DNA from: Altericroceibacterium endophyticum
GTDB taxonomy: Bacteria > Pseudomonadota > Alphaproteobacteria > Sphingomonadales > Sphingomonadaceae
Assembly: GCF_009827595.1 (NCBI RefSeq)
Contig: NZ_WTYT01000001.1
Location: 682,001 to 746,000, forward strand
Direction: 5' to 3'
DNA: 64,000 nucleotides
Both the position numbers and the translations under genes were made by a program. The notes under the pieces were generated by a model. It had not been told where the DNA came from and ran no database searches. It was given only the letters and a program-made list of their open reading frames with translations. Shown here piece after piece: positions 18,642 to 28,115 of the stretch; the stretch's first letter is position 1; the number at the start of each line of letters is the position of its first letter.

Positions 18642-19777
18642 GAGCGGCGCGACGCGACAGTAATGATCGCGACCGCACCACCGCCTGCTATCACGAGGTA
18701 GGCGGTGAGCGCGATGATCGGTACAATGGCACCGGTCAGAGTGATCGCCCGGTCGCTCACCTGACCGAGCTGCAACGCAAGGTAGTGGGGCAATGGCAGC
18801 ACGTTACTCCAGACACGCGCGAAGAGGCTGCCTCCATTAAGCGGCAGCGTGGCACCCGAATAGGCGAGCGCCGACCCCGCGTAGACGATACCGGCGGACA
18901 ATGAGACTGGCGTATCGCGGGTGATCGCGATCAGCAGCGCCGAAATCGCGGCTGTGCCCGCGTAGAGCAGCACCTGCGCGAAGGCGATGAGGGCGATGCT
19001 GCCCTCGAACCGCCAGCCGCGCGCGAGGGTTAGCCACAGCATCCAGGCGACGCCCCACAGGCTGACGACCACGACATAAGGCAGCATCTTGCCGGCCAAT
19101 GCCGACGCGACCCCGCCGGTGGATTGTGCCCAGCTGGCCAGCGATCTGTCGCGCAGTTCACGCCCCAGCGCCATCGCGGTGGCGCAGGCTGCGACCAGAT
19201 GCAGTACCGATGGATAGATCAGCAGCCCGAGGAACCACTCATAGCTGCCCGGCGCATTGCCGAGCGCGGTGGCCTCGATCACCAGCCTTTGAGTGCGCGG
19301 CGACGGCAGGCCGTGGTTCGGAAGCTCTCCGGCAAGGATCTCGAGCGCGGCCGTCTGCAGGGCACTTTCTGCGGCGCTTGATATCTGGCGGCCTGTCGAG
19401 AGGAAGCTGGCGTTGTAAAGGATACGGACCACCGGCTCGCGATCGCGGGCCAGCCCCTCGCCGAGACCGGGCGGCAGATGCACCAGCGCCATGGCCTCGC
19501 CGCTTCGCAGCACGCGCATGGCATCCGCCTCGCTCTGATAGAAACCATCTATCCGGATCATCGGCGAGGCATCCAGCGCACGGATCATCGTCCGGCTCGC
19601 AGTGGTGCCATCGCTATCGACCACGGCCAGCGGGAGCTTGTGCATCGTCCCTTGCCATAGCATCCCCGCCATCAGAGCCAGCAGGATGGCGGGGATGACG
19701 AACAGCGCCGCCAGATCCCAGCGATCGTGTCGCAGGTGGCGCAGCTCGCGCGTCAGCGCCCGCCCGAACACGCTCAT
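18638..19777 (-). CDS. ABC-2 type permease, first of a pair
   Basis: 379 residues in the same layout as its downstream partner (MSVFGRALTRELRHLRHDRWDL, a helix at ~22-42, a periplasmic domain beginning LPLAVVDSDGTTASRTMIRALDASPMI, then about five helices). The two permeases are clearly paralogous and probably form a heterodimer. I chose the ATG at 19777 because it overlaps the stop of the HlyD gene as ATGA; a longer reading frame reaching 19897 would run through the end of the HlyD gene and begins with non-homologous sequence. Confidence 0.9.
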   Translation of the reverse strand: MSVFGRALTRELRHLRHDRWDLAALFVIPAILLALMAGMLWQGTMHKLPLAVVDSDGTTASRTMIRALDASPMIRIDGFYQSEADAMRVLRSGEAMALVHLPPGLGEGLARDREPVVRILYNASFLSTGRQISSAAESALQTAALEILAGELPNHGLPSPRTQRLVIEATALGNAPGSYEWFLGLLIYPSVLHLVAACATAMALGRELRDRSLASWAQSTGGVASALAGKMLPYVVVVSLWGVAWMLWLTLARGWRFEGSIALIAFAQVLLYAGTAAISALLIAITRDTPVSLSAGIVYAGSALAYSGATLPLNGGSLFARVWSNVLPLPHYLALQLGQVSDRAITLTGAIVPIIALTAYLVIAGGGAVAIITVASRRS

Positions 19778-20778
19778 TGCGGCCAGTCGAACAGGACACT
19801 CATACCGGGGCGTAACTCGGCAATCGGCTGCGCCGGTCGCAGCCGGACCTCGAACGTACGCACATCGTAACCCGATGCCTCGCGCGTGGCCCGCCATGTC
19901 GCGAAGTCACCGCGCGGCGAGATGAAGTAAACCCGAAAGTCCCCATCGCGATCGAGCGCAGGGATATTTCCGCGCAGAACCGTCCCCATGGAGAGGCCGC
20001 GATACTGGTCCTCGCGCAGGTTCAGCGAAACCCAGGGATGGTCGATATCGATCACCTGATAGGCGGGGATGACTGGGCTGACGACTTCACCGGGCTGGAC
20101 CAGCTTGCGCGCCACCTCGCCCGCGATCGGCGAAACGAGCCGGGTCTCGCGCTCCATGGCATCGGCGGTCTGCGCGCCGGCCTGTGCGATGCGGACCTGC
20201 GCATTGGCAGCGGCCTTGGTCTGGCGACGCGCCCCGGCCAGCGCCTTCTGATATTGCAGCCGCGCGGCCTCCGCCGTGCGCGCACTGCTGTCGCGCGCTG
20301 CCACGGCCTCATCGCGGCGCTGCGCCGCGACGACGCCCTCGGCATAGAGGTTCTGGGTGCGGCGGCTTGTCACGGCAGCCAGATCGGCCGCCGCCTGCGC
20401 CGCCTTCCAGGTGGAGCGCAGCGTTGCGATATCCTCTTGGCGCGGGCCTTCGTTGGTCGCCGACGCGATTGCGCGCGCGGCGTCGAGTGCACCCTGCGCC
20501 TGCGCCTGCGCTCCCGTGATCTCGGGGCTGGACAGCGTAGCGAGCACGGCTCCGGCCTCCACTCGCTGGCCCTCTTTGGCCATTAGTTCTTCGACCCGTG
20601 CCAGCGCCTTGGTCGCGACATTCACCTCTTCGGCATCGACCATGCCCTGAAGCTGCTGCGGGGCCGGTCGGCTCGCCAGCCACAGCCCGAGGACGACCAC
20701 GACAAGCACGATGATGATCGCGGCGATGACGACAATGCGCTTGCGGCGCGAGGTCGGGGCGACCGATTCTTGGTTCAC
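19774..20778 (-). CDS. HlyD/EmrA-like membrane fusion protein
   Basis: 334 residues: a cytoplasmic N-terminus, one membrane anchor (~15-35, IVVIAAIIIVLVVVVLGLWL), lipoyl halves (VEELMAKEGQRVEAGAVLATL and VSPIAGEVARKLVQPGEVV) separated by an Ala-rich coiled coil. This is the YbhG/YhiI type of adaptor, which usually serves ABC-2 permeases. The start codon is GTG, overlapping the TolC stop as GTGA, which explains why no upstream Met is needed. It bridges the permease pair and the TolC-like channel. Confidence 0.92.
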   Translation of the reverse strand: MNQESVAPTSRRKRIVVIAAIIIVLVVVVLGLWLASRPAPQQLQGMVDAEEVNVATKALARVEELMAKEGQRVEAGAVLATLSSPEITGAQAQAQGALDAARAIASATNEGPRQEDIATLRSTWKAAQAAADLAAVTSRRTQNLYAEGVVAAQRRDEAVAARDSSARTAEAARLQYQKALAGARRQTKAAANAQVRIAQAGAQTADAMERETRLVSPIAGEVARKLVQPGEVVSPVIPAYQVIDIDHPWVSLNLREDQYRGLSMGTVLRGNIPALDRDGDFRVYFISPRGDFATWRATREASGYDVRTFEVRLRPAQPIAELRPGMSVLFDWPQ

Positions 20779-22289
20779 TTATAGTCCTCCAGCCGACGGT
20801 CGGCTCGCGCCAGAAAGGTGCCGAACTCGTCGACACGGTGGCTCGCAGCGAGCAGGCCCGCAAGCGCCAGATCATATTCGTAAGCCGCGGCGATCCGCTG
20901 CGTCTTGGTCGTCGCCAGGATAGCTTCGGCATCGACCAGTGCGGACGACGGCGCTTCCCCGGCGGCAAAGGACAGCTGCTGCACGCGCAGGTTCTCGCGC
21001 GCGGCGGCGAGATTGCTATCGAGCAGCAGGAACGATCGCCTGGCGGCCTCCACCAGGTTCCATGCGCGCACGATCTGTCCGGTCACATCCTTGCGGGACT
21101 GCGCGGCAGCCTCGGCCGCCGCACGTTCGCGCGCCAGCGCGGCCTGAAGCGTTTTGCGGCGGTCGAAGCCGGACATCAGGGTAAAGCGCAAGGTGACGCC
21201 CGCGATCCAGTCCGGATCGATCGGCACCGCGTTGTCGCGATTGGCGTTGTAGCTGCCGAAAGCAAAGGCCTGCGGCAGGTAGCGCGACTTCGCCAGATCG
21301 ACGCCGGCATCGGCAATCTCATAGGCCGCATCGCCTCCGCGCACCTGCGGCGTGGAATCGACGCTGGCGAGAAAGGTCTCGACTGGTGAGAGCGGCATGG
21401 ACCGGACGAACAGCGGCGTTACCGCAGAAATATCGCCCGGATGGTCAAGCAGCCGGGCCAGCGCATCGGTGGCGATGGCCTCTTCCAGCCGGGCACGTTC
21501 GTAGGCGCGCTGCGCCGCATCGCGCGCGACCTGCACCTGCAGCACCCGCGCGTGCGGGATGAAGCCGTTTTCTTCCAGCTTGATCGCATCGGACAGGTGG
21601 CGATCAAAGCTCTCCAGCGTCTCGCGGGTCGAGCGCGCCAGCTGCACCGCTACCTGTTGCCCGAAATAGGTCTTAACGAGGTTCACCCGCGACAGGTCGC
21701 GCCCACCAGCCTGCTTGGCGCGCGCGACGCCGACCGCGGCATCCGCGCCGTCCTGAACGGCGCCGATCGCCCCGCCAGTGTAGATCGGCATTGCTGCGCT
21801 GATTGTCGGACGGAACACCGTGTCGCGGGTCTGGAACTCGAACGTGTCGGGAATCTGGCCGAAGATCGCAGGCAGCGCCGCACCGAAGCGCTGCGTCACG
21901 TCGCCGACGATCTGCTGGAGCCCGGGCGGAAACTGGCCGGGCAATTGGGTCAGAAAATCGCTCGCCGCATTCTCGGCATTGTCGCGCGGCCCCGAGATGT
22001 CGACACCCAGCGTCTTCTGATATTCGATAAGGCTGGCAGACGCCGTCACCGTCGGCCTGCGCAGCGTTCGGGTTGCATCGGCGAGCAACTCGCTCGCGCG
22101 GACCGAGTGCTCCTCTCCGGCGAGACCGGGGGACGTTGTATCGAGCCGCGCCAGGGCGGCATCGAAGGTTACGTCCTGTGCGTTCTCTTGCGGGGCAGGC
22201 GCGTCTTGCGCCCCCGCAGATAGCGGCCAAGTTGCAAGCAGGAGCGTTGCAGCCCCGATCGCATGCCGCAGGTCAGCACGCATCATCAC
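20775..22289 (-). CDS. TolC-like outer-membrane efflux protein
   Basis: First gene of the second exporter operon. 504 residues with a signal peptide (~1-27, LLLATWPLSAGAQ) and duplicated outer-membrane efflux repeats. It carries a long insert in the first repeat (~95-150, including FLTQLPGQFPPGLQQIVGDVTQRFG) that the other TolC in this window lacks. The following coiled-coil helices and the 'SFAAGEAPSSALVDAEAIL' segment are typical. Being first in the operon is unusual but common for YbhGFSR-like cassettes in proteobacteria. No regulator gene is adjacent. Confidence 0.92.
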   Translation of the reverse strand: MMMRADLRHAIGAATLLLATWPLSAGAQDAPAPQENAQDVTFDAALARLDTTSPGLAGEEHSVRASELLADATRTLRRPTVTASASLIEYQKTLGVDISGPRDNAENAASDFLTQLPGQFPPGLQQIVGDVTQRFGAALPAIFGQIPDTFEFQTRDTVFRPTISAAMPIYTGGAIGAVQDGADAAVGVARAKQAGGRDLSRVNLVKTYFGQQVAVQLARSTRETLESFDRHLSDAIKLEENGFIPHARVLQVQVARDAAQRAYERARLEEAIATDALARLLDHPGDISAVTPLFVRSMPLSPVETFLASVDSTPQVRGGDAAYEIADAGVDLAKSRYLPQAFAFGSYNANRDNAVPIDPDWIAGVTLRFTLMSGFDRRKTLQAALARERAAAEAAAQSRKDVTGQIVRAWNLVEAARRSFLLLDSNLAAARENLRVQQLSFAAGEAPSSALVDAEAILATTKTQRIAAAYEYDLALAGLLAASHRVDEFGTFLARADRRLEDYK

Positions 22290-22356
22290 TGGCCCTGCCG
22301 ATCCGCGACACTGTGCGCGCGAGCTGCGGGGCGGCTAAACTTGCTCTGCTCGTACA

Positions 22357-22677
22357 TCACCCAGCGCCATCGGCATTATTGACAATAGGCCCTTCGTACC
22401 GCCTGTTGCAATCAGTGACAATAGAACTCGATACGACGCGCAGACGCCGCCGCCATCCGGACGCCGTCTGAAACGAAGTAATCGTGGCACCGATGCGCAG
22501 CTCGTTCGTCCCTTTGCGCACGGCCGCGATCAAGTCCGCAATCAGCGCATCGGCAAGCGCGGTCTGGAGGTTCGCCCGCTGGGGCCTCGCATCAGCGGCA
22601 AACATCTGCCCAAACCAGTTCCACCAACTCCACACAGTCTCGTAACAGATGCCGTGCAGCGACGGGTCGGACGCCAT
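22357..22677 (-). pseudogene. possible IS6-like transposase fragment
   Basis: A short frame whose first ~33 residues (LHGICYETVWSWWNWFGQMF) resemble the N-terminal helix-turn-helix of IS6-family transposases ('YETVRRWxxKFG'). The rest does not match the DDE domain and no terminal inverted repeats are evident. If the resemblance is real it is only a scrap of an insertion sequence between the exporter operon and the autotransporter. The evidence is weak. Confidence 0.35.
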
Positions 22678-22867
22678 GAAGGCGTCGCCAAACCTGCAGC
22701 CGAAGAGCGCGCCTGCAAAATATACTTAATATGGCGGTTACATTAACAGGATTTCCCGTCTAACGCCCTCGGGAGCGTAAATCGCACCAGTAATTAGGCG
22801 CAACTTATAATTTAAATATGCGCTCGGCATTGCGATTTTTAAAAATTTTTTGCGGGGAACATTGATC
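22678..22867 (+). promoter_or_regulatory. A+T-rich leader and promoter region of autotransporter
   Basis: Markedly A+T-rich compared with its surroundings, with a perfect TATAAT at 22806-22811 but no good -35 hexamer at 17 bases. A T-rich tract and GGGGAA, about nine bases before the ATG at 22868, serve as the ribosome-binding site. The base composition suggests acquired DNA or a silencer-bound promoter. Confidence 0.4.
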
Positions 22868-25800
22868 ATGAACTGCAATAAATTCGAAAAAAATAGAAGT
22901 AGAATATTTAACGGCGATCAGAATTTTGTGGATCGGCGTGCGGGGAAGCGCACCCTTTCGCTCAAACTTCTTAGCACAGCCGCGCTTGGCGCGCCGCTTA
23001 TGTTTATGGCAACGGCCAATATTGCGCATGCAGGTACTTGCACAGAAACGGCCCCGGGCAGTGGCGACTGGACCTGTTCTGGCGCGGCTAATAGCGGTAG
23101 CGATACGCCCGAGACGCTCGGCAACGGCACGGGTTCCGAGCTGATCGTCACCACCGCTTCCGGCTTCGGGATTGATAACGCAAGCGGTACCGCTTTTATC
23201 CTTACGAACACCGCCGGGGGCAACAACCTTACCTTCACCGACGCCTATGCCTCGGATATAAGCGGCACCGGGAACGGCATTTTTGCGGTCAACAACGGCA
23301 CCGGGATAACCAGCATCACTACGACCGGTGTGGTTACGGGAACCGGAACCGGAACCTACGGTATATATGCGCGCAACCTCGGCACCGATCTGACGATTTC
23401 CGCGGCGGATGTAAGTGGCGCCGACGGGATCTCTGTGGCCAACCTCGGAACCGGTTCCACCAGCGTCACGGCGACCGGAACGGTTACGGGAACAATATAT
23501 CGTGGCATCGTTGTGAACAACGTCTCAACGAGCACCAATATGACGGTTTCCGCAGTGGATGTGAGTGGCGGCACGGACGGTATCTATGCCTTTAACAATG
23601 GCACCGGCTTCAACAGCGTCACGGCGACCGGCACGGTTACGGGATCCGCAGGCAGCGGTATTCTTGCAGTCAACTACGGCACCAATCTGACAGTTTCCGC
23701 AGTGGATGCGAGTGGCAGCAACAGTGGGATCGATGCCCTCAACTACGGCACCGGTTCCAATAGCGTCACGGCGACCGGCACTGTTACGGGAAACACCAAC
23801 TACGGCATCAATGCGCGCAACTTTGCCAACAGCAGCACCGATCTGACGGTTTTCGCGGCGGATGCGAGTGGCCCCAACGTCGGAATTTTTGCCTACAACA
23901 ACGGCACCGGCTCCACCGACGTCACGGCAACCGGCACGGTTACGTCAACAATAAACTCCGGTATCAATGCGAGCAACAGCTCAAATGCAACCAATCTGAC
24001 AGTTTCCGCAGTGGATGTGAGTGGCGGCACCGACGGCATTCGCGCGATCAACAACGGCAGCGGTTCCAATAGCATCACCGCGACCGGCACGGTTACGGGA
24101 ACAATAAACTACGGTATCAATGTGTTTGGCAATTCAACCGCGACCAATCTGACGGTTTCCGCGGCGAATGCGAGTGGCGGCACGAACGGAATCGTCACCT
24201 ACAACTCCGGGACTGGCTCAACCAGGGTCACGGCGACCGGCACGGTTGCGGGAACAACAAGCTACGGCATCAGCGCGTGGAACGATTCAACCGCGACCGA
24301 TCTAACGGTTTCCGCGGCGGATGTGAGTGGCGGCTACATTGGCATCGAGGCCTATAACAACGGCACCGGCACCACCAGCGTCACGACCACGGGCGCGGTA
24401 AGCGCGGTGAATGCGGGGATTCTGGTCTATTCCCAAAACGATACTTTCGCCGTCTCTGTCGATAGCGGCTCGGTAGCAGCGGTCGGCGGAGGCAACGATG
24501 CCTATGCCCGCGCGATCCAAACTTCAGGCGCTAAAGGCGGCACGATCGATATCGCCGCCGGGGCGGTGGTCGACGGTTCTGCTTCAGGGATTGCGATCCG
24601 CGATGGCGATTACGCGACCGGTTTGGGCGATGTTCTTGATGGCACCGACCTGACCGGCGGAGATGTTGTGGTCACGACCTATGGCGATGTGAAGGGCGAT
24701 GCGATCCTCGGGAAGGGGAACGATACGTTCAACCTCGCCGGGGGGGATTTCGACGGTGATATTTACGGGGACGATACGCTTGCCTCGGTGAATGACGGAA
24801 ACGACACGTTCAATTTCACCGGCGGAGACTGGCACAGCGGTTTTTTTGGCGGCAACGGCTCGGATACGGCCAACATCTCCTCACCGACTTATGACGGGAC
24901 TGCCCACGTGCTCGACGGGGGGGACGATTACGGCACCGGCGATGGCTGGATTGATACGCTGACCTTCGCTGGCGTCACTTCCGATGCCAATGGCACCAAT
25001 ATCCTCAATTGGGAAAACATCGTGATCAATGGCGGCGCGATCACGATCGTCGATGGCGCGTTGGAAACAGGTTCGGACGCTGGCACGGGGTTGACGGTGA
25101 TGAACGGGGGCGTGCTTGATGGCAGCGATGCACTGGCGCTGACCGGCAATCTGGTCATTAAGTCGGGCGGTGCCTTTGTCGGTACCGGCGGCGGTGCCGG
25201 AGTCTACAGCATCAGCGGTGACGTCTCCAACCAAGGCACCATCACAACGCAGGATGGCGTCGTGGGCGATGTCGTATCGATTGGCGGCAACTATTCCGGC
25301 GGCGGTACGATCACCGTGGATGCCAACCTTGATGGAGCAGGATCGGCGGATCAGATCGTCATTGCCGGCAATGTGACTGGCCCAGCGACCACCGTTAACC
25401 TGAATAATGTCGGCAGCGGCATTATTTCGCCGACCACCGGGAATGGTATCTTTGTCGTTTCAGCTGGTGGCACCTCGAGCGCAGGAAGCTTCGTGCTCAA
25501 CCCGTCGGATGCCCAAGTCGGTGCCTTTGACTACTCGATCAACCAGGCGAGCGACGGCAAACTCTACCTCTCCTCGACCTATCAAGCAGGTGTTCCGGTC
25601 ATGGAGGCCTATGGTCAGGCACTTTTGGGCCTTAACTCTCTGAATAGCTTGCGCCAGCGTACGGGCAACCGCAGTTGGACACCTGGGCTTTCGAAGACCA
25701 TCGACGACACCTCAACCGCCGCGGGGGTTTGGGGTCAGTTTGAAGGCAGCCTTGCGGAACAGAACTTCGCAACTTCAGTTACCGGCAGCGCTTACGACCA

Positions 25801-26554
25801 GGATTTTTGGCGGTTGCGGACGGGGGTTGAGGCTCCGCTTACCCTTAGTGACAGCGGTGCGTTGTTTGTTGGCACTCAGGTCAACTATGGCGTGGCGCGC
25901 ACCAATGTCACTTCAGTTTATGGGAATGGCCGGATCATGACTAACGTGCTTGGTTTTGGTCTGGGCATGACCTGGTACGGAAACAGTGGCTTCTATGCTG
26001 ATATTCAGGGGCGATATAACCACTATTCAAGCGACGTGCGTAATGGCCTGGGCCGAATGGCCAACAACGTAAAGTCGGATGGTTATGCTGGTGGTCTGGA
26101 GCTGGGCTATGTGCTTGCACAGGGCAACAGTTGGAAGATCACCCCACAGGCTCAGCTGACCTATGGCACGGTTGACTATAACAGCTTTAGCGACGGCACC
26201 TCTGCCACTGCAGCTTTGGCAGATGGTTCTGTTAACAGCTGGCGTGGCAGAGGTGGGCTCGAGCTAAGCAACGACAAGAATTGGACAAGCGAGTCTGGAA
26301 AGGAAATGAGCCGCCACTTCTATGGCGTGCTGAACCTGCATTATGAGTTTGATGGCAAGAGCAACGCTGCTGTCTCAAACACGCCTTTGTACAGCCGTCC
26401 AGAGCAGCTCTGGGGTGAGGTGGGCGCAGGCTTCCAGCACAATGCTGTGGGCAGTATATCGGTGTTTGGTGAAGCTGCTTATAGCGTGAGCTTCGCCAAT
26501 GGCGGAGACAACAACAAGCTCAATGGCCGCATCGGACTGCGCGCCAACTTCTAG
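22868..26554 (+). CDS. autotransporter with tandem passenger repeats
   Basis: Type Va secreted protein of 1228 residues. It has a long basic N-terminal extension followed by a signal peptide that ends near residue 56 (ATANIAHA), a passenger rich in Gly, Thr, Asn and Ser with eight ~50-residue repeats (~130-515), a spacer with GNDTFN-type motifs (~600-680), an autochaperone-like stretch and a C-terminal beta-barrel (~905-1228) ending in Phe (GRIGLRANF). The passenger should form a beta-helix on the cell surface; adhesion is a common role but is not shown here. There is only one Cys pair, right after the signal peptide. The ATG at 22868 has GGGGAA upstream. Confidence 0.9.
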   Translation: MNCNKFEKNRSRIFNGDQNFVDRRAGKRTLSLKLLSTAALGAPLMFMATANIAHAGTCTETAPGSGDWTCSGAANSGSDTPETLGNGTGSELIVTTASGFGIDNASGTAFILTNTAGGNNLTFTDAYASDISGTGNGIFAVNNGTGITSITTTGVVTGTGTGTYGIYARNLGTDLTISAADVSGADGISVANLGTGSTSVTATGTVTGTIYRGIVVNNVSTSTNMTVSAVDVSGGTDGIYAFNNGTGFNSVTATGTVTGSAGSGILAVNYGTNLTVSAVDASGSNSGIDALNYGTGSNSVTATGTVTGNTNYGINARNFANSSTDLTVFAADASGPNVGIFAYNNGTGSTDVTATGTVTSTINSGINASNSSNATNLTVSAVDVSGGTDGIRAINNGSGSNSITATGTVTGTINYGINVFGNSTATNLTVSAANASGGTNGIVTYNSGTGSTRVTATGTVAGTTSYGISAWNDSTATDLTVSAADVSGGYIGIEAYNNGTGTTSVTTTGAVSAVNAGILVYSQNDTFAVSVDSGSVAAVGGGNDAYARAIQTSGAKGGTIDIAAGAVVDGSASGIAIRDGDYATGLGDVLDGTDLTGGDVVVTTYGDVKGDAILGKGNDTFNLAGGDFDGDIYGDDTLASVNDGNDTFNFTGGDWHSGFFGGNGSDTANISSPTYDGTAHVLDGGDDYGTGDGWIDTLTFAGVTSDANGTNILNWENIVINGGAITIVDGALETGSDAGTGLTVMNGGVLDGSDALALTGNLVIKSGGAFVGTGGGAGVYSISGDVSNQGTITTQDGVVGDVVSIGGNYSGGGTITVDANLDGAGSADQIVIAGNVTGPATTVNLNNVGSGIISPTTGNGIFVVSAGGTSSAGSFVLNPSDAQVGAFDYSINQASDGKLYLSSTYQAGVPVMEAYGQALLGLNSLNSLRQRTGNRSWTPGLSKTIDDTSTAAGVWGQFEGSLAEQNFATSVTGSAYDQDFWRLRTGVEAPLTLSDSGALFVGTQVNYGVARTNVTSVYGNGRIMTNVLGFGLGMTWYGNSGFYADIQGRYNHYSSDVRNGLGRMANNVKSDGYAGGLELGYVLAQGNSWKITPQAQLTYGTVDYNSFSDGTSATAALADGSVNSWRGRGGLELSNDKNWTSESGKEMSRHFYGVLNLHYEFDGKSNAAVSNTPLYSRPEQLWGEVGAGFQHNAVGSISVFGEAAYSVSFANGGDNNKLNGRIGLRANF
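23260..24420 (+). repeat. eight ~150-base tandem repeats in autotransporter passenger
   Basis: A core encoding 'SVTATGTVTG' recurs with starts near 23311, 23461, 23614, 23761, 23917, 24070, 24223 and 24376, at intervals of 147-156 bases, always multiples of three. Each unit reads roughly 'NLTVSAxDVSGGTDGIxAxNNGTGSxSVTATGTVTG' with small insertions, so copy number can change without breaking the frame. Confidence 0.88.
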
Positions 26555-26566
26555 TTCAAGAAACCT

Positions 26567-26613
26567 CGGCCAGGTGGAAAGAGGCATCCTTGCCCCCTTT
26601 CACCTGACCGGCC
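26567..26613 (+). terminator. possible hairpin after autotransporter
   Basis: CGGCCAGGTGGAAAG (26567-26581) faces CTTTCACCTGACCGG (26597-26611) with one bulge and one mismatch, 13 bases after the autotransporter stop. No T-run follows, so this is an imperfect candidate terminator. Confidence 0.35.
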
Positions 26614-26901
26614 CGGTTGACTGAACCATTTGGCTCAAGCGACTTTGTACCTTACTATAAGTCGATAAATCCCTCGGCCATGGCCTTAATATCGACATCC
26701 ACGTTTTTCTCAATTTCTGCGGACGGATGAGACCTGTGCGATATGGCATTGGCGCCTTTTCGCTCGGTTCAACGAAATTCTGTCTGGCGGTGTCTCTTCA
26801 CGATCAGAATTTAACTGATTGGCTTTCCTGAGACAGGAAAAGTAATCGCTGTTCTCGGGTTTTTTGACAGCCGGGCGCAAGCGATCCTGAGAGGCTGGCA
26901 C
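26614..26901. other. intergenic region before glycosyltransferase copy 1
   Basis: Non-coding as far as I can see. From about 26776 it resembles the DNA before the second glycosyltransferase copy (shared TCTGTCTGGCGGTG, TTGGCTTTC and GACAGCCGG blocks in the same order), so the promoter/leader was duplicated with the gene. Confidence 0.6.
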
Positions 26902-27814
26902 ATGATCGCCTATTTTCTCCTCGTGCATCGCTACCCCGCACAGTTCAAACGCCGTTTTCGAGCGATCTGCACGCCCGGAAATCAATATGTCATCCATATC
27001 GACAAAACCTCCGCGCCAGGGTTGGCAGAGAATATTTCCGCCTTTCTTCCTTCTTATCAGGGCGTTGAAATCATTGAGCCAAGAGACGCGCTTCGGGCTG
27101 GTTACAGCCTCGTTGATGCGGAATTACGCGGCATGGCCAGTCTGCTTGAGATGGATGGCCGATGGACGCACTACATCAATCTTTCAGGGCAGGATCTCCC
27201 TTTAAAGAGCCAAAGCTATATCCGTCAGTTCTTTGCGGCCAACCCCGGAAAACAGTTCATCCGCGCACTAGACCAACGAAAAGAACGACCCGATACCTTG
27301 AACCGCATCAGCCACCTTTTCCTTGAGGAAAATGGCAAGATAACCACGGCGAACCGTGCGCGCGCCTATCTCTCAGGCGACACCCCCTTCATAGGCACGC
27401 AATGGAAAGCCGCTACTCGCAGCTTTTGCGAGTTTGTCTGCCATGACTCACAGGTCGAGCGCTTCAAAACATCTTACCGCAACAGCTTTATCGCGGACGA
27501 AGCCTTCTTTCAGACGGTGATCATGAACGGCGGCGATCAAGGCATCATAATGAACGACGATTTGCGAATGATCGATGGAGTGCCGGACGGGGGGCATCAA
27601 GCTGCGCCCACGCAACTATGGTACGAAGGATCTGGATCAGTCGCAACGCAGCACCGATCCTTTCGCCCGCAAATTTGAGGCAGCGGAAGACGCAGAAAAC
27701 CTGACGCTGCCAGAACGCCACCTCCAATCGGCGGGCGCGAATATCTATTGGGCCCCCGCATCCGCTCGTACCCCGGTTGCATATGCTCAAGAACCGGAAG
27801 GGGTTGCCGCTTGA
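26902..27814 (+). pseudogene. GT14-like glycosyltransferase, copy 1, frameshifted
   Basis: Related to core-2/I-branching beta-1,6-N-acetylglucosaminyltransferases (start MIAYFLLVHRYPAQFKR, then YVIHIDK, THYINLSGQDLPLKS and NSFIADEAFFQT). The first frame stops at 27678 with an unrelated tail after 'MIDGVPDGG'. The homologous C-terminus (IKLRPRNY, FARKFEAAEDAE, GANIYWAPA) continues in the +1 frame to 27814. The break is at a run of six G's (27589-27594), where five would restore the frame found in the intact copy at 55531. This is either a true mutation, a slippage-prone switch or a sequencing error. The gene product would add a sugar branch to a surface glycan. Confidence 0.85.
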
Positions 27815-27884
27815 CGTCCAATCCGTTGCAAAAAGCTGAGTGGTTCCCGGTCTCAAGAACATCAAAGGCTATTGAGGGTAATAT

Positions 27885-28115
27885 ATGCGTATTTCCGCAA
27901 GCTTTTGCAGGGAACAGGAAGCCTCGCACACTGAGAAGGCTCCAAATGAACCATTGGAACAGCGACGGCGGTTCGCGCTTACCGCCTCAAAAGCCTGGGG
28001 CGTGGAAGCAATTTTTGCGGAAAAGCGCGAACTGAAGCAAAATCCGCTCGACAAACGTGATGCGGAGATAGCACTGGAATTTGCGAACGAAGGGGCGACG
28101 GGCGCTGCCGCTTGA
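27885..28115 (+). CDS. small protein paired with glycosyltransferase, copy 1
   Basis: 76-residue hypothetical protein (MRISASFCREQEASHTEKAP, then LEQRRRFALTASKAWGVEA). It is supported as a real gene by a paralogue at 56632-56892 with the same start, the same 'R-ALxAxKAW-xEA' core and the same position behind the glycosyltransferase gene. It looks helical and soluble, with one Cys. The function is unknown; the constant pairing suggests it acts with the glycosyltransferase. Confidence 0.72.
   Translation: MRISASFCREQEASHTEKAPNEPLEQRRRFALTASKAWGVEAIFAEKRELKQNPLDKRDAEIALEFANEGATGAAA

Noticed and set aside
23260-24420. Regular repeats that could suggest a CRISPR array
   Set aside because: Units of ~150 bases lie inside one long open frame and encode repeated beta-helix rungs; there are no short direct repeats with unique spacers.
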